A DNA stretch of 64,000 nt from Bacillota bacterium. Its GTDB lineage: Bacteria > Bacillota > Clostridia > Oscillospirales > Acutalibacteraceae. Shown here piece by piece: positions 10,901 to 17,642 of this stretch. Where the stretch lies: contig JAEWDK010000006.1 in assembly GCA_023390175.1 (NCBI GenBank), positions 1 through 64,000 on the forward strand, in the 5' to 3' direction. The translations under genes and the position numbers were made by a program. The notes under the pieces are model-generated. The model was given only the letters and a program-made list of their open reading frames with translations, did no database searches and had not been told where the DNA came from. Position 1 is the first letter of the stretch; the number at the start of each line of letters is the position of its first letter.

Positions 10901-11536
10901 GGCACAAGCCTGAAAAATTCCGTTGCATCAGTCACTGGAATTGACCTTGCGCTAAGCGTTATGCCGGTTAAAAACGATGTAGCGGCAAGCGCCGTGGTAG
11001 CGGGCAGCACGGCAAATAAAACTGCTTCCGGCACTCTGCTGAGGCTTGGGAACAACGGGCTGCTCCCGGCTCCGGCATCAATTATGGTCTATGTCGGCGG
11101 GCAGGGCTATTCACCGAACACAAGGTTGTACCTTTATTACCTGAACAGAGCAACAAAAGCGCTGGAGCAAACGGCACAGAGCGAGTACACTGTGGACGCA
11201 AACGGATATGTAACCGTAACGCTTGTACACGGCTCCGATTATGTACTGCTGCCGCAGGCTGCGGCGAACCCGTACCCGGTCAAATCGGACACAACCTATC
11301 CGGTTGGCGTAAAGGTCGGAAAAAGCTATACCTTTGCGGTCATGACGAGCGGCAACGCGGTTCCGTCACTTGTAATCGGCAACAGCAAGGTGTTTACGAG
11401 CACAGTGAAGCGTCAGGGCAATAAGTACTATGTGACGGTGAAAGCCGTCGGCACACCCGGTGCAATGACCGCGTTGTACAGTACGCTGCCCGGTCAAAAA
11501 GGAACCGTGCTGTGCTACGCTTCCGTAGTAAAATAA
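4919..11536 (+). CDS. Secreted multidomain GH38 alpha-mannosidase
   Basis: 2205 residues; ATG 4919 follows AAGGGGAGA. Residues 1-35 are a signal peptide ending near TAMA. The catalytic module (about 45-910) carries GH38 signatures: HIDTAWQWPYEET with metal ligands His57 and Asp59, VPDTFGFNGQLPQI with the presumed nucleophile Asp170, and NQFHDVLPGSS (His386, Asp387). GH38 enzymes hydrolyse alpha-mannosides with retention, using a divalent metal. After it come a beta-rich module (about 915-1100), a fibronectin type III domain (about 1130-1223), two F5/8 type C (CBM32-like) domains (about 1231-1370 and 1483-1640), a bacterial Ig-like repeat (about 1758-1837), a Thr/Gly/Pro-rich linker and an unassigned C-terminal region. 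No LPXTG or SLH anchor is seen. Likely substrates are host or plant N-glycans or mannans; the exact linkage is not known. Confidence 0.88.
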   Translation: MFVRNKNFSRKMVALMLSGATVVSLFTPVTAMAVTGNPTSNATIDSSWTMYLVPNAHIDTAWQWPYEETARDVISNTFSRAVNALKSNPNYKFTMSASKHYEWAKEYYPEMYAEIKDLIQKGQWDNPGGQVVEPDLNLPSGESLVRQSLEAQRFFQKEFGKMSTVGYVPDTFGFNGQLPQILKKSGMNSFVTTKLNWQDTNTERVSDIFKWKAIDGSQVLAYAPMRDYVNIYSNSDITGALKRNAQTGYETGVKEGLGLMGEGDHGGGPNENQYADVLKQNGTSGVNGAQVKLATISEYFNDVSQKEAANIASNNVRTVNGEMYFENHRGTYTSWAKVKEYNRKNEVLAEKAEKSAALGNWLGVLPNAGSDEVSKAWDKILINQFHDVLPGSSIPYQYQVTYNNQELAKNLLNTVQSNGLQAIAYRAETKSGVTGIPVMVFNPLSWVRDDTVEVSVNFEADIPENLAVYDVASNEKVASSVVSKDAASKRATISFAAKNLPSMGYKVFDVRAEDGTVANSLSVQPDTFTMENDFLKVEINANTGNISQIYNKKDGDRKVFANGYEGNELQILKDTGGTDYPAWNLMQNEMNANPVAVLNTKPDSIAVVQNTSEKKVVRVSRTYSKSTFTQDITLGANSDRVDVKMNVNWNEDNRMLKIAFPFAANADKATYEIAYGSVERPTTRSNSIDAAKFEVSGHKWADVTDNGKTFGASILNDSKYGWDALKISDNGNAATRLRLTALRSPIGSTVRNPISWAPQAYNIDKTEQNFTYSIYPHAGTWQDANSVRKGDELNYKAEAIQVDRHTGRGLGTSDSFAASSADNVIISEMKTPADAADSKTKMILRVYEAEGKNNTSTTITLPSNVKSAKEVNMLEYEDSSLNKPISVDGNKITFNMNQYEITTIALELDAYGSGDGNVTLKDAQADLFNYYNVDAVSSNAKKNDGNYDGKGDTIPAELWPDTVTFQGVNFNLGPANDGYKNMVQANGQKIDLPKGNYKYVYILGAGTGSGDKSGTFTVNQSDNTTVTRDLKFADWDTNLSGWDRFTNMDIYPYVKDQVGHFFTHFHNGATDRMTVDNYLFVYAIPVDPEKTLESIQLPQASGIKIAAISAADSDYLRTMNISTAGAEEALPAITGVHAEIITGSGALGDQANITWDSADGISAYKIYRGTAEDFTLANATYVGSANSAQNSYVDTLPYHGEFVYKVIGVDASSKKTEFSAASNIVAGGLDNAFQTVPKSSITAPGGFNNEGPENAFDGNPSTKWCYRQDGLYIQIDLGENNGWNISKLTLLNAGAAEKTDYITRDFRIETSNDGKTWTTVVDRTNNTDNKVEVVLSSPITARYFKLTPYYASQTPGDWNCARIYEFQAWGISNQVRTPSAQNLAVSAVTDKSDSAKVNFTGGYDYVNSGMTGTEGQSEFQWYKSDDGTKFDLIQGETNKTLTMNAGDALKLAAVKFSVTPVDKNNVAGKPVEKIRVLNDPAKDVLEGKSVSASHQFKDEEGGPMLTDGNLLTKWCADGVYPNDPRYAIIDTQGTYDFSKIVMWHATAPIDQKIPGANPADSNSAWNTRDYKIYISSDKTNWKLIKSVTGNSSSITTDTFDSGSAVGRYIKLEVSKGVDFGTDGKTPADGNSCVRIYEVFGYGKLIRFAENTQTEDVSNVVPANVGIVNNTNDRLPVAGDELKVKFDVDAKYAGLARFRWQVSGSKDGEFAPIPNSYADTYTATSQDTGKWIRANVKIDLGEAVLSEPVQILKNTENYWNIRISPYDSKIVTVTADKTTALAGEKVTVTAKPTGTNKTAKVTVTDAANKNIAVTAAGANAYSFVMPDNSVKIAVTVTDNGSSTPNHPGSGSLPQVPQSGSTITTTTNGNGVTVAAVTTKPDTAPVVNGNRSSVTVTVPADVTSILASATAQKPAEIKIAAPADLLVEQLQSSTVKTVELTIQVPSAAANNTNNNAKVFITVPQAVLQAAKDTEKDIVLKVTDAQTGKTVYSWTFKGTSLKNSVASVTGIDLALSVMPVKNDVAASAVVAGSTANKTASGTLLRLGNNGLLPAPASIMVYVGGQGYSPNTRLYLYYLNRATKALEQTAQSEYTVDANGYVTVTLVHGSDYVLLPQAAANPYPVKSDTTYPVGVKVGKSYTFAVMTSGNAVPSLVIGNSKVFTSTVKRQGNKYYVTVKAVGTPGAMTALYSTLPGQKGTVLCYASVVK

Positions 11537-11566
11537 CCGTCTTTTTCATTCATCCCATATTATAAA

Positions 11567-11603
11567 GCGAATCCCTCCTGCCGGTTTGGCAGGGGGGATT
11601 CGC
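11567..11603 (+). terminator. Hairpin after the mannosidase gene
   Basis: A 16-bp GC-rich stem (11567-11582 with 11588-11603) lies 30 bases after the stop. It lacks a T-run, so it may act as a weak terminator or as an mRNA end-protecting stem. Confidence 0.55.
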
Positions 11604-11705
11604 CGTTATGCTGATGTTGGCGAAACTCTAATCTTGACTGTCATACTTGATTTTTTACCATATCATAGTAAAATAGAGGGAAATAAATACGCAGGAGGAC
11701 ATAAA

Positions 11706-11996
11706 ATGGACGATTTTGAAATAACACCGGAAGAGGAAGAAAAAATTCTAAAGAATGTTTTCAGCTCGCTTGAACCCTTGAAGCTGAAAGTGATTTCTTC
11801 CAAAGCAAAGAAAAAGGCCGTCATCATAAAAAAGATAGCCGGGCAGTTCGAAAAAGACAAAAAATACACGGAAATGGAAGTCAACGGAATTTTGAAGCAA
11901 ATTTACCCCGAGGACTTTTCCACACTGCGCCGCAGCCTGATTGAGATGGGCTTCATGGATAGGAAGTCGGACGGCAGCGAGTACTGGCTGAAATAA
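11706..11996 (+). CDS. DUF2087 family small protein
   Basis: 96 residues; ATG 11706 follows AGGAGGA. An in-frame upstream ATG at 11586 lies inside the terminator hairpin and has no SD, so it was not used. The core KKKAVIIKKIAGQFEKDKKY, followed by EVNGILKQIYPEDFSTLRRSL, matches DUF2087, a small winged-helix-like domain also found at the C-terminus of some ArsR/MerR-type regulators. Here the domain stands alone behind an acidic N-terminus, so a DNA- or RNA-binding role is possible but unproven. It lies just upstream of the ilv leader but has its own SD and probably its own promoter. Confidence 0.75.
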   Translation: MDDFEITPEEEEKILKNVFSSLEPLKLKVISSKAKKKAVIIKKIAGQFEKDKKYTEMEVNGILKQIYPEDFSTLRRSLIEMGFMDRKSDGSEYWLK

Positions 11997-12002
11997 ATGT
12001 TT

Positions 12003-12018
12003 ATGAATATTTATTCAT
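12003..12018. promoter_or_regulatory. AT-rich inverted repeat between DUF2087 and the T-box
   Basis: ATGAATA-TT-TATTCAT is a perfect 7-bp inverted repeat 7 bases past the DUF2087 stop. It could be an operator just upstream of the ilv promoter. TTGACA (12026-12031) and TATAAT (12054-12059) follow, but they are 22 bases apart; TATCCT at 12049-12054 would fit TTGACA better. Confidence 0.35.
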
Positions 12019-12071
12019 AGAACACTTGACAAGACGCCGGGAAGGGAATATCCTATAATATAATAAATTAA

Positions 12072-12328
12072 ATGCATAGAAGGGGACAGACTGCATTTCT
12101 CCGCTCACAGAGAACCGTCGTTTGGTGCAAGACGGTGCGGTGTTTGCATGATATCACCCCGGAGCAGGCAGCTGAACAATTTCGGTTAAGTAGGCAGGCC
12201 CGGATTCTCACCGTTAACGGGGAGTGCATTGTTGGATGCACACAGAGATGCCGCATGTTTGCGGCGAATTAGAGTGGTACCGCGAAGCTGCAGCCTTCGC
12301 CTCTATACTTAGAGGCGAAGGCTTTTTT
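12072..12328 (+). promoter_or_regulatory. T-box leader of the ilv genes, probable Ile specifier
   Basis: The conserved T-box AGAGTGGTACCGCG is at 12271-12284. It is followed by an intrinsic terminator (stem 12293-12305 with 12310-12322, then TTTTTT), the classical T-box antiterminator/terminator pair. Stem I is recognisable from the AGAGA motif, the distal hairpin CCGTC...GACGG with GGTG, and CTCCG/CGGAG closing the specifier region. The most likely specifier triplet is ATC (12153-12155, followed by A), which reads isoleucine. Uncharged tRNA-Ile would then allow read-through into ilvB. The T-box call is firm; the specifier is a manual reading. Confidence 0.88.
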
Positions 12329-12396
12329 GTTGCAGAAAAAAGCAGAGTAACATTTTCCCGCCGCAAGGAAGATATGAATTTACAGGAGGAATACGA

Positions 12397-14070
12397 ATGC
12401 TGTTAACGGGAGCGCAAATTATCATGGAATGCCTGCTTGAGCAGGGCGTGGATACTGTTTTCGGGTATCCGGGCGGAGCTGTCCTCAACATTTACGACGC
12501 ACTTTACGAGTATCGAAACAAGATTAACCATATTCGCACGGCGCACGAGCAGGGTGCCTCCCACGCGGCCGACGGCTACGCGCGTTCCAGCGGAAAAACC
12601 GGCGTCTGCATTGCAACCTCCGGCCCGGGCGCAACCAATTTGGTAACGGGTATTGCCACCGCTTACATGGATTCCGTTCCCATGGTTGCCATTACCGGCA
12701 ACGTGAGCTGCGACCTTTTGGGGCTGGACAGCTTTCAGGAGGTTGACATTACCGGTATTACCATGCCGGTAACAAAGCATAACTATTTGGTGAAGCATAT
12801 TGAAGATTTGGCTGACACGCTCCGTAAAGCATTCCAAATTGCGGGTTCAGGCAGAAAAGGCCCCGTACTGGTGGATATCCCCAAGGATGTGACGGCGCAA
12901 AAATACGAATTTACACCGCTCAGTGCGCCGTTGCCTATTCCAAAGAGCGATTTTCCTTACGCGGAGCGGTTCGAGCAGGCAGTAGAACTGATTCAGAAAA
13001 GCCGGCGTCCGTTCATCTATTCCGGCGGCGGTGTAATCGCCGCGGAAGCATTTGATGAATTGAAAAACTTTGCAGACCGCATCGACGCGCCGGTTTCTTC
13101 TTCACTGATGTGTCAGGGCGGCTATGACCAAACCGACCGCCGCTACATCGGCATGCTCGGCATGCACGGCACAAACACATCTGCGCTGGCGCTTAAAAAC
13201 TGCGATTTACTCATTGCGGTCGGCACGCGTTTTTCCGACCGTGTCCTTTGCAACGCCAACCTTTTCGCGCAGCACTGCCCGATTATACAGATTGAAATCG
13301 ACTCTGCCGAATTCAACAAAAATATTGATGTGGATTTAAAATTAAAAGGCGATGCCAAGGAAATTCTCGCACGCCTGAACGAACTGCTGGCGCCGGTCAG
13401 TCATGAGGAATGGATGAACCGGATTCAGGAGTGGAACGTGGAGTACCCGCTGATGCAGGAAGCCGCCGAACCCGAAGCGGTCACGCCGCAGGCGGTGCTG
13501 GAAACGCTTGACCGCCTTACGGATTCGGAAGCGGTTATCGTTACCGAGGTCGGCCAGCATCAAATGTGGGCGGCTCAGTTTTACAAATTCCGCACACCCC
13601 GCCATTTTATCAGCTCGGGCGGACTTGGCACCATGGGCTTTGGGCTGGGCGCGGCGATGGGTGCGCAGGTTGCGAACCCGGAAAAACGCGTGATCAATAT
13701 TGCGGGCGACGGCAGCTTCCACATGAACTGCAACGAATTGTCCACAGCGGCGCAGTACAATATTCCGGTGATTGAACTGATTTTCAACAACTCGGTGCTC
13801 GGCATGGTGCGCCAATGGCAGAAGCTGTTTTATGACAACCGCTTTTCCCAGACCGATTTGGACAGGAACACGAATTTTGAACTGCTTGCACAGGCATTCG
13901 GCGTAAAAGCCCTTACCATCAGGGTCAAGTCAGACATTGAGCCGGTGCTCAAACAGGCGCTTTCACTGCGCGAGCCGGTATTGATCAATTGCCATATCGA
14001 CAAGGATTTCAATGTGCTCCCCATGGTTCCGGCCGGCGGTTCCGTCGAAGACCCGATTTTAGAAATGTAA
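12397..14070 (+). CDS. ilvB: Acetolactate synthase, large catalytic subunit
   Basis: 557 residues; ATG 12397 after AGGAGGAATACG. It condenses two pyruvates to acetolactate, or pyruvate with 2-oxobutyrate to acetohydroxybutyrate, the first common step to Val/Leu and Ile. Visible marks are VFGYPGGAVLNIYDAL, the cofactor-activating Glu51 in AHEQGASHAADGYAR, and the ThDP/Mg motif GDGSFHMNCNELSTA (Asp438). The length is normal for biosynthetic AHAS rather than catabolic AlsS. The regulatory subunit follows 11 bases later. The gene lies directly under the T-box, so isoleucine-tRNA charging should control it. Confidence 0.95.
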   Translation: MLLTGAQIIMECLLEQGVDTVFGYPGGAVLNIYDALYEYRNKINHIRTAHEQGASHAADGYARSSGKTGVCIATSGPGATNLVTGIATAYMDSVPMVAITGNVSCDLLGLDSFQEVDITGITMPVTKHNYLVKHIEDLADTLRKAFQIAGSGRKGPVLVDIPKDVTAQKYEFTPLSAPLPIPKSDFPYAERFEQAVELIQKSRRPFIYSGGGVIAAEAFDELKNFADRIDAPVSSSLMCQGGYDQTDRRYIGMLGMHGTNTSALALKNCDLLIAVGTRFSDRVLCNANLFAQHCPIIQIEIDSAEFNKNIDVDLKLKGDAKEILARLNELLAPVSHEEWMNRIQEWNVEYPLMQEAAEPEAVTPQAVLETLDRLTDSEAVIVTEVGQHQMWAAQFYKFRTPRHFISSGGLGTMGFGLGAAMGAQVANPEKRVINIAGDGSFHMNCNELSTAAQYNIPVIELIFNNSVLGMVRQWQKLFYDNRFSQTDLDRNTNFELLAQAFGVKALTIRVKSDIEPVLKQALSLREPVLINCHIDKDFNVLPMVPAGGSVEDPILEM

Positions 14071-14081
14071 GGGGGATCGTT

Positions 14082-14573
14082 ATGAGTTATTCCAATACAG
14101 AAAAAGAATATGTACTTTCGGTGCTTGCGCGGAACACGCCGGGCGTGCTCCTTCGCATTTCGGGGCTGTTCAGCCGCCGCTGCTATAATATTTTAAGTAT
14201 TGTTGCCGCGCAAACCGAAAATTCCGAGTATTCCCGTATTTTAATTGTTGTTTCGGGCGACGACCGAATTGTGCGCCAGGTGGATAAACAGCTGAGCAAG
14301 CTGGTGGAGATAGAGGAAGTAAACGTACTGGACCGCGAGGAAGCGGTTGTGCGCGAGCATCTTCTGATGAAGGTGGAGCGCAGCCTGCAGAACAGCGAAA
14401 AGCTGGTGGAGATTGCCAATGTGTTCCACGCCAATATCCTCAATGTGCAGCCCGATTCCATGATTGTGGAGCTTACCGGCGACGCGACCACCATCAATTC
14501 TTTTATTGAGCTGTACAATCCGTACCATGTGCTTAAAATTCTGCGCACCGGCGCAATGGCAATGATGAAATAA
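14082..14573 (+). CDS. ilvN: Acetolactate synthase, small regulatory subunit
   Basis: 163 residues; ATG 14082 follows GGGGGATC. The N-terminal ACT domain (LSVLARNTPGVLLRISGLF, then RRCYNILSIVAAQTENSEYS) binds the feedback effector, usually valine. The C-terminal half (LVEIANVFHANILNVQPDS) is the ALS_ss_C domain that activates IlvB. It is the partner of the preceding gene and close to the usual IlvH/IlvN length. A longer frame from 13989 overlaps ilvB and has no SD. Confidence 0.93.
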   Translation: MSYSNTEKEYVLSVLARNTPGVLLRISGLFSRRCYNILSIVAAQTENSEYSRILIVVSGDDRIVRQVDKQLSKLVEIEEVNVLDREEAVVREHLLMKVERSLQNSEKLVEIANVFHANILNVQPDSMIVELTGDATTINSFIELYNPYHVLKILRTGAMAMMK

Positions 14574-14684
14574 ATATCAATGAACAGTCAGGAACAAAGA
14601 ACGGATTTTTTCGCCGCAGTAACCGGTCATGGAAAGTGGCAGAGAGATTAACCGTTCAATCATAAAATGTTAGGGGATAGCAAC

Positions 14685-15884
14685 TTGCTTACACTGGATA
14701 AAGTTTACCATGCCGCTTATGTGTTGAAGGACGTCATCCGCAAAACTGATTTAATTAACGCCCCGCTGATTAACCCGGAAAGTGAAATTCACCTGAAAAC
14801 AGAAAATCTGCAAATTACCGGCTCATTCAAGGTGCGCGGTGCGTACTACAAAATTTCACAGCTTTCCGAAGAAGAAAAGGCAAAGGGCGTTATTGCCTGC
14901 TCTGCCGGCAACCATGCGCAGGGCGTTGCGCTTGCCGCGGCAAAAAACGGCATCCAGTCGCTGATCTGCATCCCCGACGGCGCGCCGATTTCCAAAGTGG
15001 AGGCCACCAAGAGCTACGGCGCGCAGGTGTGCCTTGTGAAGGGTGTGTATGACGACGCGTACAACAAGGCATGCGAACTGCAAAAAGAGAGCGGCGCCGC
15101 CTTTATTCATCCGTTTAACGACCCCGATGTCATTGCGGGCCAGGGTACCATCGGACTTGAAATTCTGAATCAGCTGCCGGATGTGGATGCGGTCATTGTT
15201 CCGGTAGGCGGCGGCGGCCTGATTGCCGGCGTTGCCTTTGCCGTAAAGTCGCTGAACCCGAACTGCAAGGTTTACGGGGTGCAGGCCTGCGGCGCACCGA
15301 GCATGGTAAAGTGCCTAGATGACCATAAAGTGCAGGCGCTCGGCAGTGTTTCCACATTTGCGGACGGTATCGCGGTGAAATGCCCCGGTGATTTGACCTA
15401 CGATCTTTGCTGCAAATATGTTGATAAAGTTGTTACAGTGACGGATGAGGAAATTGCGACGGCAATCCTGACGCTGATTGAACAGCATAAACTGATTGCC
15501 GAGGGCGCAGGAGCGGTTTCCGTTGCAGCCGCCATGTTCAACAAGGTAGATGTCAAAGGGAAAAAGGTGGTTTGTCTGCTTTCCGGCGGCAATATCGATG
15601 TGACAATCCTTTCCAAGGTCATTAACCGCGGCCTGCTGAAAGCCGGGCGTTCCGGCGACCTTACCCTTGAAATGATGGATAAACCCGGTCAGCTGAAAGA
15701 AGTTTCCGCAATTGTTGCCGACCTTGGCGCAAATGTGGTCAGCGTACATCACGACCGCGGCGGGGAAAATACCGGCATCAATGCCTGCAGCCTCCGTATC
15801 CGCCTGGAGACAAGGAACCGCGAACATTTAAACCAAATCCGAAAAGCGCTGACAGACGCGGGTTTTCACATTATCAACCAGTAA
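14685..15884 (+). CDS. ilvA: Threonine ammonia-lyase (IlvA type with ACT domain)
   Basis: 399 residues from TTG 14685. That start has the SD TTAGGGGA (14670-14677) 7 bases upstream and gives the expected start MLTLDKVYHAAYVLK. An ATG at 14667 is in frame but would lie upstream of the SD. The enzyme deaminates threonine to 2-oxobutyrate and ammonia. GSFKVRGAYYK carries the PLP lysine (Lys49), and a GGGG phosphate loop appears in VPVGGGGLIAGVAFA. The last 75 residues form one ACT domain (TLEMMDKPGQLKEVSAIV). Position after ilvBN points to a biosynthetic role, although this short single-ACT form also occurs as catabolic TdcB-like enzyme. Confidence 0.9.
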   Translation: MLTLDKVYHAAYVLKDVIRKTDLINAPLINPESEIHLKTENLQITGSFKVRGAYYKISQLSEEEKAKGVIACSAGNHAQGVALAAAKNGIQSLICIPDGAPISKVEATKSYGAQVCLVKGVYDDAYNKACELQKESGAAFIHPFNDPDVIAGQGTIGLEILNQLPDVDAVIVPVGGGGLIAGVAFAVKSLNPNCKVYGVQACGAPSMVKCLDDHKVQALGSVSTFADGIAVKCPGDLTYDLCCKYVDKVVTVTDEEIATAILTLIEQHKLIAEGAGAVSVAAAMFNKVDVKGKKVVCLLSGGNIDVTILSKVINRGLLKAGRSGDLTLEMMDKPGQLKEVSAIVADLGANVVSVHHDRGGENTGINACSLRIRLETRNREHLNQIRKALTDAGFHIINQ

Positions 15885-15927
15885 TTTTGCTGATCCTGTG
15901 CTCAAACAACACATTGCGGAGGGCTGA

Positions 15928-16317
15928 ATGATGGAACATGAAATAAAGGAATTAATCAATAAGTGCGACACTGCAATCAGGCAGGAGAATTTTGATACCC
16001 TGATGAATTTTTACACCGACGATGCCGTTTTGGTTGTAAAACCCGGAATGCTTGCGCGGGGCAAAGCAGAAATCAAAAAGGCTTTTATCGCCATAGCAAA
16101 ATATTTCAACAACAGTGTAGCGCCGACGCAGGGTGAAATGATAATACTGGGAGCTGGGGACACGGCGCTGGTTCTTTCCCAAACGCTGCTTGCGGCGGAC
16201 AAAAATGATTCGGAATATTCCATGGACAGGCGGGCCACTTATGTTTTCAGGAAAAATTCCCGCGGTGAGTGGCTTTGTGCAATCGACAATTCTTATGGTA
16301 CGGATTTAATTAATTGA
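15928..16317 (+). CDS. NTF2-like (SnoaL/DUF4440-type) small protein
   Basis: 129 residues; ATG 15928 after GCGGAGGG, with a second ATG directly behind it. The pattern fits the cone-shaped NTF2 fold: an N-terminal helix (IKELINKCDTAIRQENFDTL), YTDDAVLVVKPGML, the helix GKAEIKKAFIAIAKYF, and C-terminal strands ending FRKNSRGEWLCAIDNSYGT. Members are binding proteins or small isomerase/cyclase-like enzymes, and the ligand cannot be read from the sequence. It sits between ilvA and ridA in the same direction, so a link to handling reactive intermediates of threonine deamination is possible but speculative. Confidence 0.7.
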   Translation: MMEHEIKELINKCDTAIRQENFDTLMNFYTDDAVLVVKPGMLARGKAEIKKAFIAIAKYFNNSVAPTQGEMIILGAGDTALVLSQTLLAADKNDSEYSMDRRATYVFRKNSRGEWLCAIDNSYGTDLIN

Positions 16318-16343
16318 ATTTTTATAAAAAGAGGTTTTAGAAA

Positions 16344-16718
16344 ATGCTGAAAGTGATTTCAACTCCAAACGCCCCGGCCGCAATCGGCCCATATTCACAG
16401 GCAATCGTTGCAAACGGGATGCTGTTTGCCAGCGGCCAAATTCCGATTGTTCCGGCAACGGGGGAAATTGCACAGGGTGACATCAATGTGCAGGCCGAAC
16501 AGGTTATGAAAAATGTCGGCGCAATTTTATCCGCGGCGGATACTAAGTTTGAAAACGTGGTAAAAACCACCTGCTTTTTGGCCGACATGGCCGATTTTGC
16601 TGCGTTCAATGCCGTTTATGAAAAATACTTCACCGGAAAACCGGCGCGTTCCTGTGTTGCCGTAAAGCAGCTGCCCAAAAATGTGCTCGTTGAAGTGGAA
16701 GTTATCGCGGCGCTGTAA
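16344..16718 (+). CDS. ridA: RidA family 2-iminobutanoate/2-iminopropanoate deaminase
   Basis: 124 residues; ATG 16344 after AAGAGG. Family marks are PAAIGPYSQAIVANGMLFASG at the N-terminus, NVVKTTCFLADMADFAAFNAVY, and PARSCVAVKQLPKNVLVEVE with the substrate-carboxylate Arg. RidA hydrolyses enamine/imine intermediates released by PLP enzymes such as IlvA, preventing 2-aminoacrylate damage. Its place two genes after ilvA fits this role well. Confidence 0.92.
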   Translation: MLKVISTPNAPAAIGPYSQAIVANGMLFASGQIPIVPATGEIAQGDINVQAEQVMKNVGAILSAADTKFENVVKTTCFLADMADFAAFNAVYEKYFTGKPARSCVAVKQLPKNVLVEVEVIAAL

Positions 16719-16724
16719 GATTCC

Positions 16725-16768
16725 ATAAACAGGAGGAGAAGACCAATCGGTCTTCTCCTCCTGTTTAT
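16725..16768. terminator. Perfect 20-bp hairpin between convergent genes
   Basis: Arms 16725-16744 and 16749-16768 are perfectly complementary around a 4-base loop, between ridA (+) and the CmpB-like gene (-). There is no T-run on either side, but the stem begins and ends in A/T-rich bases. It is best read as a bidirectional terminator. Confidence 0.65.
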
Positions 16769-16780
16769 ACATCTTCCGGT

Positions 16781-17593
16781 TTAACTGCGTTTGATTCGTT
16801 TGGTGCGGTCGGAAATCGCCTGCTTCATGCGCTGCAGGGATTCATTGTTTTTAATGGATTTCATGGTTGGGAAAGCACTGAGCACGCGGCGCTGCGACAG
16901 CTTGCTTTCCGCGGCAATCTTATCGATTTTATCGTACAGCATTTTCAGGTAAGAGCGTGTGTCGTCATCCAGCAGACTGTCGAACGCGGCCTGAATGCTT
17001 TCTATTGTTTCTGTCTTTGCGGCGGCGGCTTTCTGCTTAATTTCATCCAAAATATTTTGCAGTTCGTCCAGCTTTCCATTGAGCTGCAGCACGGTGTGTA
17101 CGGAAATCACGGAATCGCATGCAAAATAAACCATAAACCCAATGGACAGAAACGGCAGAACGGAAGCGGGAATTCCTGTGAGCAGCCGTATCAAAGCGGG
17201 GTGGATATACCACATCCCGACAACACACATAACGCCGAACAAAAGCGAATTTGTCAGGCAGACTCGGCCCTGCAAATTGAATTTATGTTCGGAATAATCC
17301 CAGTATTTGGTATGAAATATCATTTCCAGCGCAAACCCGGTCACATACTCAAGCAGGCTTGTGAGGATTACGCCCGCCAAGTAAAGAATAATCAGATTAT
17401 GCTGAAACGGGGCAAGAATGGACACGACAACAACACCGCCCACGCCGTAAATCGGGCAGAACGGCCCGTTTAAAAAGCCGCGGTTAATGAATTTTCCCTC
17501 CGGAACGGAGCAAAAGATACTTTCGCACAGCCAGCCAAGAAAGCTGTAAACGGTAAAAACCAAAAACAGCACCCAAAAATCACCCATAACCAT
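16781..17593 (-). CDS. CmpB-like membrane protein (putative ABC-transporter type IV family)
   Basis: 270 residues. The N-terminal half has about five transmembrane helices with the family signature FLGWLCESIF, then FINRGFLNGPFCPIYGVGGV. The C-terminal 100 residues are cytosolic, helical and very basic (LSQRRVLSAFPTMK; ISDRTKRIKRS). The Pfam name suggests an ABC permease, but no ATPase or binding protein lies nearby and the function of the family is not established. It begins 49 bases after the flippase gene on the same strand, so the two are probably co-transcribed. A second ATG (17587) two codons in is an alternative start. Confidence 0.75.
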   Translation of the reverse strand: MVMGDFWVLFLVFTVYSFLGWLCESIFCSVPEGKFINRGFLNGPFCPIYGVGGVVVVSILAPFQHNLIILYLAGVILTSLLEYVTGFALEMIFHTKYWDYSEHKFNLQGRVCLTNSLLFGVMCVVGMWYIHPALIRLLTGIPASVLPFLSIGFMVYFACDSVISVHTVLQLNGKLDELQNILDEIKQKAAAAKTETIESIQAAFDSLLDDDTRSYLKMLYDKIDKIAAESKLSQRRVLSAFPTMKSIKNNESLQRMKQAISDRTKRIKRS

Positions 17594-17642
17594 ACCCCAT
17601 TCAATTAGATACGTATTAGTTTAACTTTTTGGGGAAGATTTG

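Noticed and set aside
12072..12272. Plus-strand ORF within the ilv leader as a leader peptide gene
   Set aside because: It runs through the T-box stems, has no good SD for its start and is not rich in Ile, Leu or Val. The T-box explains the region.
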